This document shows positions 1 through 4,986 of a stretch of DNA of 7,198 bases, one piece after another. The first letter of the stretch is position 1. Each line of letters starts with the position of its first letter. The position numbers and the translations under genes are program-made. Source of the DNA: CF-113 sp035716135 (GTDB lineage Bacteria > Chloroflexota > Ktedonobacteria > Ktedonobacterales > Ktedonobacteraceae); contig DASTKD010000143.1 of assembly GCA_035716135.1 (NCBI GenBank), positions 1 through 7,198 on the forward strand, in the 5' to 3' direction. Under the pieces are notes generated by a model that saw only the letters and a list, made by a program, of their open reading frames with translations, was not told where the DNA came from and ran no database searches.

Positions 1-1
1 G

Positions 2-22
2 AGGCGACCCTCGCGGTCGCCT
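2..22. repeat. Short perfect hairpin, 8-bp stem with 5-nt loop
   Basis: Bases 2-9 (AGGCGACC) pair perfectly with 15-22 (GGTCGCCT) around the loop CTCGC. The element touches the left edge, so its outer part may be cut off. It has the same build (8-bp stem, CTYGY loop) as the two nested hairpins at 4749-4769 and 4845-4865, although the stem sequence is different. It lies beyond the 3' end of the minus-strand WXG100 gene. I see no T-tract that would make it a standard terminator. Confidence 0.6.
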
Positions 23-83
23 TCCGCATTCCCAAAGCGGTCGCCTTCCGCATTCCCAAAGCGGTCGCCTTTCACATCCCAAA
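13..83. repeat. Tandem 24-bp direct repeat, three units
   Basis: Units 13-36 and 37-60 are identical 24-mers that begin GCGGTCGCCTT and end TTCCCAAA. The third unit, 61-83, is a 23-nt degenerate copy that keeps the GCGGTCGCCTT start and the CCCAAA end. The units abut without spacers, so this is not a CRISPR array. The first unit overlaps the right stem of the hairpin at 2-22, so the array may have grown by duplication of part of that element. It is non-coding by position, downstream of the WXG100 stop codon. Confidence 0.75.
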
Positions 84-112
84 CGCGTTGGGGCGCGCGG
101 CTCTATCGCCGC
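78..112. repeat. Two small adjacent hairpins downstream of the WXG100 gene
   Basis: CCCAA at 78-82 pairs with TTGGG at 88-92 around a 5-nt loop, and GCGGC at 97-101 pairs with GCCGC at 108-112 around TCTATC. The second starts 8 bases past the WXG100 stop codon on the minus strand. It could help end that transcript or protect its 3' end, but no U-run follows on the minus strand, so I do not call it an intrinsic terminator. Confidence 0.35.
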
Positions 113-120
113 CCAGGTAA

Positions 121-396
121 TTATGACTGGGAGTCGACGTTCTCAAATTGCTGGGCGGTGTTTTGCAGGTGGCGACCGATGTCTTCGCCCTGGGCAACGA
201 CGCGGCCGGCGGCGGCGCGCCATTCCTGGAACATCTGCTCGAAGCGCTGGCGGCTGACGCCCTGCCAGTCACTTTCGAGGCTGCCGATGTGGTTCTGAAT
301 CTGTGGCTCAGTCTGGTTGTTGAGCTGGTCGTTAAGCTGGACGAAGACCTGGCCGAGCTGGCGCATCAGGTCGGTATTTACATGAATTGTAGCCAT
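121..396 (-). CDS. WXG100 family (ESAT-6/EsxA-like) protein
   Basis: This 91-residue protein has the WXG100 build: two amphipathic helices (about 8-40 and 48-86) joined by a turn carrying W44-Q45-G46, the diagnostic W-x-G. The length is typical, and there is no signal peptide or membrane segment. Near the C-terminus F84-x3-D88 sits where the family's YxxxD/E export signal is expected, with Phe replacing Tyr. Family members fold as helical-hairpin dimers and are exported by, or associated with, type VII-type secretion systems. The start is ATG at 396-394; an AAAGGAG ribosome-binding site lies 14 nt upstream (411-417), and an in-frame stop at 406-408 excludes a longer start. No EccC ATPase, second Esx gene or toxin domain is visible here, so the partner and true substrate role are unknown. 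It is transcribed divergently from selB. Confidence 0.9.
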   Translation of the reverse strand: MATIHVNTDLMRQLGQVFVQLNDQLNNQTEPQIQNHIGSLESDWQGVSRQRFEQMFQEWRAAAGRVVAQGEDIGRHLQNTAQQFENVDSQS

Positions 397-410
397 AGTA
401 CTGGACTATT

Positions 411-417
411 CTCCTTT
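411..417 (-). promoter_or_regulatory. Ribosome-binding site of the WXG100 gene
   Basis: The minus strand reads AAAGGAG, a strong Shine-Dalgarno match, 14 nt before the ATG at 396. The gap is longer than usual, but no other in-frame start lies between the site and an upstream stop, so it supports this start. Confidence 0.6.
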
Positions 418-541
418 GGTCACTAATGATACGAAATGAACGAGGTGGTGAGCAACGTTCGCTTCCTTCCTCATCTGTAGTATAGAGACTTGCCCCAAAT
501 CGATAGCGATCAAATTTGTGGAAAATTACCATTGAAGAGCA

Positions 542-570
542 TAGTCAGAAATCAGCGACGGGTGTATACT
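542..570 (+). promoter_or_regulatory. Candidate sigma70-type promoter for selB
   Basis: TAGTCA (542-547, four of six matches to TTGACA) and TATACT (565-570, five of six matches to TATAAT) are separated by 17 bp. Transcription would start near 577, giving a leader of about 33 nt before the selB ATG. The position just upstream of a divergently oriented gene pair fits. The assignment is by consensus matching only. Confidence 0.5.
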
Positions 571-609
571 GTGAGACGTGATGTAATGTAATCACCAGAA
601 CGAAAACAC

Positions 610-2625
610 ATGAGTTGTATTGGGACAGCCGGACATATCGATCATGGCAAATCGACGCTGGTTAAGGCTTTGACGGGCATCGATCCTGATCGTCTGGCGG
701 AAGAAAAAGAACGCGGCATGACGATTGACCTGGGCTTTGCCTGGTTGACGCTTCCAGGCGGGCGCGAGGTCAGCATTGTCGATGTACCCGGACATGAAGG
801 CTTTATTAAGAATATGCTGGCAGGGGTTGGCGGCATCGATGCAGCCCTGCTGGTGATCGCGGCTGACGAGGGCGTCATGCCGCAGACACGCGAACACCTG
901 GCAATCCTCGATCTCCTGCACGTGCCGCGCGGCGTGGTCGCGCTGACAAAGGCCGACCTGGTGGATGAGGACTGGATCGAGATGGTGCGCGAAGAGGTGG
1001 CGGAAGTGTTATTGCCGACAACGCTGGCCGGAAGCGCCATCATTCCGCTCTCCGCCTACACAGGGCAGGGCTTGCCGGAACTTGTTGCCGAACTAGATCG
1101 TCTCTTAGACGAGGCGCAGGAACGGCAAAACATCGCTCGTCCGCGCCTGCCCATCGACCGCGTCTTCACCATGACCGGCTTTGGCACCGTCGTCACCGGT
1201 ACGCTGCTGGATGGCACCTTCAAAATGGGACAGGAGGTTGAAGCGCTGCCGCAGGGTACAAAGACACGCATTCGCGGATTGCAAACGCACCGGCAGGCCG
1301 TCGAAATAGCGCATCCCGGCAGTCGCGTCGCCATCAACCTGGCGAATGTGCCGCGCTCGGAATTGCAACGGGGCAACGTGGTAACGCTGCCGGGCCAGTT
1401 CCGACCCACCGTATTGATAGATGCGCGGGTGCAACTGCTGGCCGACGCGGCGCGGCCATTGAGCCACAATACACAGGTGGATTTCTATACTGGTTCGCAG
1501 GAAGTTCCCGCCAGCGTGCGACTGCTCGACAGAGATGAGTTAAAGCCGGGTGAAAGTGCGTGGGCGCAATTGCGTTTGAGCCGCTCGGCGGTCATGGCGC
1601 GACGCGATCGCTTCATCCTGCGTATCCCTTCGCCGTCGATGACGGTCGGCGGCGGCGAGGTCATCGACATACACCCGCGCTACCATCGCCGTTTCCAGGC
1701 GACGGTATTGAGCAAGCTGGAAACGCTGGAGCGCGGCACGCCGGAAGAGCTGGCGCTGGCGGCTCTGGACAGGCGACGCGAGACGACGAAGACAGGCGCA
1801 AACATAGCAGGCAAACCGGGATCGCGCGATGCGGGGAAACCAGGGCGGGGACAGAGCCACCAGCTCGTACCCTATACGAGGACTTTGGGATATGAACTGG
1901 CGGAGATTGTGAGACAGAGTGGTCTGGAGTTGGATGTGACGCAGCGGGCGTTGGAGACGTTGTTACATGAAGGTCGGGCGCGGCGCACCGGCGTATTCTG
2001 GTTCGCGCAGGCGGTGTGGGAAACGCTGTGCGAAGAAACTATACGCTTGCTGCGCGAGCAGCATCAACACTATCCATTACGCAGCGGCCTCTCAAAAGAG
2101 GAATGGCGCGCGCGTCTAGGATTGCCGCCAAAAATGGCAAACGAAGCGCTGGCAGCGTTACAGGAGGAGGGCCTGGTAGCGGAGGCGGTCAGCGCGACGG
2201 GCGCGGCAGGCAGCGCTCTGCGGCTCCCGGATTTCTCACCGGGCTTCACCGTCACGCAACAGCAGCAGGTAGAACAGCTATTGCGCCAGTTCCGCGACCA
2301 GCCCTTTACTCCCCCCGGACGCGGCGAGGCAGAGGCGCTGGTGGGAAACGAGGTTCTGGGGGCATTGATCGAACAGGGTACACTGGTAAGGGTGGGCAGC
2401 GCGGCGGGCGCGGTGTTGTTCTTGCGCGAAAGCTATGATGAAGCGGTGGCAAGATTGCTTGCCCACCTGCGCGAACATAGCAAGATGACGGCAGCCGAGG
2501 CGCGCGATGTGTTGGGAACCACGCGCAAGTATATCTTGCCCCTTCTCGAACACATGGACGAGCGCCGCCTCACACGCCGCACTGGAGACGAGCGCGTGCC
2601 GGGGCCAGCGGCATGGCAACAATGA
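610..2625 (+). CDS. selB: Selenocysteine-specific translation elongation factor SelB
   Basis: SelB is a GTPase that carries Sec-tRNA(Sec) to ribosomes stalled at a UGA codon followed by a SECIS hairpin. The N-terminal G domain shows G1 GHIDHGKST (8-16), G2 region ERGMTIDLGF (34-43), G3 DVPGH (58-62), G4 TKAD (113-116) and G5 SAY (148-150). EF-Tu-like beta-barrel domains 2 and 3 follow (about 175-355). The C-terminal half (about 365-671) is the winged-helix domain IV that binds SECIS RNA, ending in the characteristic TTRKYILPLLEHMDE block (637-651) and a TRRTGDER stretch. At 671 residues it is somewhat longer than E. coli SelB (614); a Gly/Lys/Arg-rich segment at about 388-418 between domain III and the winged helices accounts for part of this. 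The ATG at 610 is the only sensible start: an in-frame stop lies at 589-591 and the G1 loop begins at residue 8. No good Shine-Dalgarno sequence precedes it. selA, selD and the Sec tRNA are not in the window. Confidence 0.96.
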   Translation: MSCIGTAGHIDHGKSTLVKALTGIDPDRLAEEKERGMTIDLGFAWLTLPGGREVSIVDVPGHEGFIKNMLAGVGGIDAALLVIAADEGVMPQTREHLAILDLLHVPRGVVALTKADLVDEDWIEMVREEVAEVLLPTTLAGSAIIPLSAYTGQGLPELVAELDRLLDEAQERQNIARPRLPIDRVFTMTGFGTVVTGTLLDGTFKMGQEVEALPQGTKTRIRGLQTHRQAVEIAHPGSRVAINLANVPRSELQRGNVVTLPGQFRPTVLIDARVQLLADAARPLSHNTQVDFYTGSQEVPASVRLLDRDELKPGESAWAQLRLSRSAVMARRDRFILRIPSPSMTVGGGEVIDIHPRYHRRFQATVLSKLETLERGTPEELALAALDRRRETTKTGANIAGKPGSRDAGKPGRGQSHQLVPYTRTLGYELAEIVRQSGLELDVTQRALETLLHEGRARRTGVFWFAQAVWETLCEETIRLLREQHQHYPLRSGLSKEEWRARLGLPPKMANEALAALQEEGLVAEAVSATGAAGSALRLPDFSPGFTVTQQQQVEQLLRQFRDQPFTPPGRGEAEALVGNEVLGALIEQGTLVRVGSAAGAVLFLRESYDEAVARLLAHLREHSKMTAAEARDVLGTTRKYILPLLEHMDERRLTRRTGDERVPGPAAWQQ

Positions 2626-2657
2626 AAAAGCCATAAAGACAGCGAATTGCTGGTATA

Positions 2658-2678
2658 TTTGTGGCACAAAGTGTTCCA
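2658..2678. promoter_or_regulatory. Overlapping small palindromes, possible operator
   Basis: TTTGTG-G-CACAAA at 2658-2670 is a perfect 6-bp palindrome around one central base. It overlaps a second imperfect dyad at 2662-2678 (TGGCACA and TGTTCCA flanks, six of eight pairs). The pair lies between selB and the kinase, just upstream of a possible -10 box. This arrangement would suit a dimeric repressor, but no regulator can be named. Confidence 0.25.
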
Positions 2679-2702
2679 TTAAGTAGCAGAATGCGTTACA
2701 AT
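2674..2702 (+). promoter_or_regulatory. Weak candidate promoter for the kinase gene
   Basis: TACAAT at 2697-2702 matches the -10 consensus at five of six positions. The hexamer 17 bp upstream (TTCCAT, 2674-2679) is a poor -35 box, so the promoter is weak, activator-dependent or not real. If used, the kinase leader would be about 120 nt long and would contain the inverted repeat at 2727-2774. Confidence 0.28.
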
Positions 2703-2726
2703 AGTGTGCGCGGGTAATAGTCATTG

Positions 2727-2774
2727 TATCTCACCAGAGATGCGGGTTAGCTGTAGATGAGCATTGGTGAGATA
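2727..2774 (+). promoter_or_regulatory. 10-bp perfect inverted repeat in the kinase leader
   Basis: TATCTCACCA (2727-2736) and TGGTGAGATA (2765-2774) are exact reverse complements. Inside them ATGC (2740-2743) also pairs with GCAT (2761-2764), leaving a 3-nt bulge on one side and an inner loop of 17 nt. The element ends 58 nt before the preferred kinase start. As DNA it could be an operator; as RNA, a structured leader. No T-run follows the stem directly, so a terminator is less likely. Confidence 0.5.
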
Positions 2775-2823
2775 AATAGATACCAGTGCGTTTTTGTGAA
2801 TGGGTCAGCTCCTTTCACACATC

Positions 2824-2828
2824 GGGAG
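2824..2828 (+). promoter_or_regulatory. Ribosome-binding site that sets the kinase start
   Basis: GGGAG lies 4 nt before the ATG at 2833 (GGAGAG gives a similar overlap). The longer in-frame ATG at 2800 follows a T-rich stretch with no Shine-Dalgarno match, and the ATG at 2848 also has none. The short spacer leaves some doubt. Confidence 0.5.
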
Positions 2829-2832
2829 AGCC

Positions 2833-4716
2833 ATGCAGATTGAAGTTATGGGAGACCGTTACCAGTTACAGGAGCCTATAGGGCGTGGCGGCATGGCAAC
2901 CATTTATCGCGGGTACGATAAACGTATGGAGCGTGTGGTTGCCATCAAAGTGTTGCGCGACATCTATAGCACCGACCCCAAATTCGTGACGCGCTTTCAA
3001 CGCGAGGCGAAAGCCGCGTCAGCCCTGCAACATCCAAACATCGTGCAGGTCTACGATTACGGGCAGACCGACGGCAATTATTTCATTGTGATGGAACTGA
3101 TAGATGGCACCGATCTGCGCCACTACCTGCGCTCGCGTAAGATCCTCGATAATGAACGCGCCATCATCATCGCGCACGACGTGGCGCTGGGCCTGGGCGC
3201 GGCGCACCGCCGGGGCATCGTCCACCGCGATGTCAAACCCCAGAACGTGCTGGTGGGACGCGACGGCTCGATCAAATTGACCGATTTTGGCATCGCCAGT
3301 GTCTATAAAGACATCAATGCCGAACGCCTGACCACCACCGGCATGACGCTCGGTACGGTACAATACTATGCGCCCGAACAGGCGCAGGGTGAGATTGTCA
3401 GCCCGGCCGCCGATGTCTACGCGCTGGGCATCGTGATGTACGAGATGCTGACGGGGCGCACGCCCTTTGATGGCGATTCGCCGGTAGCCGTTGCCATGCA
3501 GCATATCCAGGACCCGCCGGTGCCACCCACCCGGTACAATCCCAACATTCCGCCTGCCCTCGAAGAAATCATCCTGCGCTGCCTCGAAAAGGTGCCGGAG
3601 ATGCGCTTCCGCGATGGCTCGCAACTGGCGCGCGCCCTGGAAATGCTCGGCGACGCGGACACCAGTGAAACGATCCCCTTTACACCGGGATCGATGCCCG
3701 TGCCTCCAACCACCCCGCCCGTCAACCAGATACCTGCGCGTCCCAACGCGAGCGGGCGTGGCCCTATACCGCCGCGCGTGCCTGTTTCGTCGCCCAATAA
3801 TATGTTGCCCAATAGCATGTCTCCCGATGTCATGAATGGCAGTGGCATGGGAATGTACCCACCCGCGCAGCCGCAACAACCTCTTTACCTTGATCAAAAT
3901 ATGTACGCACCGCCCTCGCCTCCACCAGATTCGGGCAATACACGCCCGTTCCAACGTGGTGGAGACCAGAGTGGCAAAAAGGGAGCGCGAGTTACGACCA
4001 TCGTGACCATACTCATCCTGTTAGCGGCCCTGCTATTATTAGGCTTCAGCATTTTTCTGGCAGCCGAGTTAGGTTTTATCAAACTGCCATTCATAAACAA
4101 TGGCGGCACTACGCCAACGCCTGCAATAAACACCGCTATTGTGCCTGACTTGCTGGGTTTCGATTATGCAACAGCGCAGAGCAAGGCGCAAGCAGCCGGT
4201 TTCACCCTGACACTTGCCAATGGAGCCACGTCTCAAGATGGCGTAGTCACACGTCAATCTCCCCTGGCTGGCACAACCTATACCAAAGGGAAGCCTGTTG
4301 AAGTGACGATGGGGCCAAAAATGACAACGGTACCCAATATCCCTACCAATAGCTCTCTTGAGGCCGCGCAGCAAATGCTACTCACGCAGGGACTCAACGC
4401 CAAAATTGTCGCCGATGGGCAGGATAACACACTTCCGTCAAATACGGTTGTGAGGATAGACCCGACCTCCGGCTCCCCCATTGCCGTTGGAGCCAACGTT
4501 ACCCTGTATGTGAAAAACTATACAGCCGGCTCTCCCGCCGTAACACCAACATCAACAACCACGCCCAACCCGACGCCGACGAAGACGCCCGATCCGACGC
4601 CAACAACCACGCCTGACCCGACGCCGACAATTACGCCAACGACCACGCCGACGACGACACCAACGACTACGCCAACGACTACGCCCACCCCAACAGGCAC
4701 TGCTACTCCGCATTAG
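2833..4716 (+). CDS. Membrane-anchored PASTA-domain Ser/Thr protein kinase (PknB-like)
   Basis: This transmembrane Hanks-type kinase phosphorylates Ser/Thr on cytoplasmic targets and probably senses envelope signals. The kinase domain (about 10-272) has glycine loop GRGGMA (17-22), catalytic Lys39 in VAIK, Glu58, HRDVKPQN with D133 and N138 (131-138), DFG 151-153, a Thr-rich activation loop (T167-T169, T172) and APE 180-182, so it should be active. A Pro/Asn/Met-rich, likely disordered linker (about 280-385) leads to one membrane helix (about 388-411). Outside are two PASTA domains (about 434-494 and 498-561), which in this family bind muropeptides or beta-lactams, and a Thr/Pro tail from 571 to the end. 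I prefer the ATG at 2833 because GGGAG precedes it; an ATG at 2800 would add 11 residues. No cognate PP2C phosphatase or cell-division gene is adjacent, so the target is unknown. Confidence 0.95.
   Translation: MQIEVMGDRYQLQEPIGRGGMATIYRGYDKRMERVVAIKVLRDIYSTDPKFVTRFQREAKAASALQHPNIVQVYDYGQTDGNYFIVMELIDGTDLRHYLRSRKILDNERAIIIAHDVALGLGAAHRRGIVHRDVKPQNVLVGRDGSIKLTDFGIASVYKDINAERLTTTGMTLGTVQYYAPEQAQGEIVSPAADVYALGIVMYEMLTGRTPFDGDSPVAVAMQHIQDPPVPPTRYNPNIPPALEEIILRCLEKVPEMRFRDGSQLARALEMLGDADTSETIPFTPGSMPVPPTTPPVNQIPARPNASGRGPIPPRVPVSSPNNMLPNSMSPDVMNGSGMGMYPPAQPQQPLYLDQNMYAPPSPPPDSGNTRPFQRGGDQSGKKGARVTTIVTILILLAALLLLGFSIFLAAELGFIKLPFINNGGTTPTPAINTAIVPDLLGFDYATAQSKAQAAGFTLTLANGATSQDGVVTRQSPLAGTTYTKGKPVEVTMGPKMTTVPNIPTNSSLEAAQQMLLTQGLNAKIVADGQDNTLPSNTVVRIDPTSGSPIAVGANVTLYVKNYTAGSPAVTPTSTTTPNPTPTKTPDPTPTTTPDPTPTITPTTTPTTTPTTTPTTTPTPTGTATPH
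4540..4704 (+). repeat. Thr-Pro coding repeat with 12-bp tandem core
   Basis: The 3' end of the kinase gene is a low-complexity stretch rich in ACN and CCN codons. It contains four contiguous 12-bp units at 4639-4686, each encoding Thr-Thr-Thr-Pro. The last two share eleven of twelve bases, while the first two differ at third codon positions. Residues 571-626 hold 31 Thr and 17 Pro of 56. Such a tail may span the cell wall or be O-glycosylated. Slippage could vary its length without a frameshift, because the unit is a multiple of three. Confidence 0.8.
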
Positions 4717-4731
4717 GCGTGTAAAAAGGGA

Positions 4732-4883
4732 CGCCCCACACCGCCCCCGGATGCCCACGAGGGGCATCCCTACATAACGTGGTGGCCCATCCCCCCGGCT
4801 GGCGCGCCGGGCGGGAAGGGTTACGGGGACATCCGGGAATGTAGGGATGCCCCTTGTGGGCATCCGGTGGGTGGTGTGGGGCG
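4732..4883. repeat. Large imperfect inverted repeat with nested hairpins (REP/MITE-like)
   Basis: The arms 4732-4775 (44 nt) and 4839-4883 (45 nt) are reverse complements at 42 of 45 aligned positions (two mismatches, one gap) and enclose 63 nt. Each arm holds its own perfect hairpin: GGATGCCC with GGGCATCC at 4749-4769 and again at 4845-4865, with 5-nt loops that are CTYGY when read in the same orientation. The centre has a further GC-rich stem, CCGGC (4795-4799) with GCCGG (4806-4810). There is no transposase and no clear target-site duplication. It begins 16 nt after the kinase stop codon and could also end that transcript. The design suggests a mobile or amplified intergenic repeat. Confidence 0.8.
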
Positions 4884-4922
4884 ATGGCGCGGGGCGGCCC
4901 ATGGTGGCGCACAGTTACCATC

Positions 4923-4951
4923 TTCACCTGCAAGCGTGGATATGGTATAAC
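4923..4951 (+). promoter_or_regulatory. Candidate sigma70-type promoter for recQ
   Basis: TTCACC (4923-4928) and TATAAC (4946-4951) are 17 bp apart, with four and five matches to the -35 and -10 consensus. A start near 4958 would give a leader of about 30 nt. It lies downstream of the large inverted repeat, so recQ is probably transcribed separately from the kinase. Confidence 0.55.
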
Positions 4952-4970
4952 ATCAGGGTACCAGAGATAG

Positions 4971-4976
4971 AAGGGA
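4971..4976 (+). promoter_or_regulatory. Ribosome-binding site that sets the recQ TTG start
   Basis: AAGGGA lies 10 nt before the TTG at 4987, a normal spacing. An in-frame TAA at 4984-4986 rules out any upstream start. The first in-frame ATG (5098) falls just before the Walker A loop, far too late, so the TTG is the convincing start. Confidence 0.65.
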
Positions 4977-4986
4977 AGCAGCGTAA

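Noticed and set aside
13..83. Possible CRISPR array from repeated 24-mers
   Set aside because: The units touch each other with no spacers, there are only three, and no cas genes are present.
332..532. 66-codon minus-strand frame upstream of the WXG100 gene
   Set aside because: It overlaps the 5' part of the WXG100 gene in another frame and has no visible domain or ribosome-binding site.
397..609. A Sec tRNA or other RNA gene beside selB
   Set aside because: I found no long acceptor stem, CCA end or cloverleaf-like pairing in this spacer on either strand.
2640..2652. Short stem after selB (CAGC and GCTG) as an intrinsic terminator
   Set aside because: The stem has only 4 bp and no T-run follows it, so it is indistinguishable from chance.
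3019..3954. 311-codon open frame on the minus strand
   Set aside because: It lies wholly opposite the kinase gene, which has full motif support. The peptide is rich in Arg and His with no recognisable domain, typical of a GC-rich antisense shadow.
4518..4700. Minus-strand frame with Val-Gly repeats
   Set aside because: It is the antisense reading of the Thr/Pro repeat at the end of the kinase gene and has no independent gene signals.
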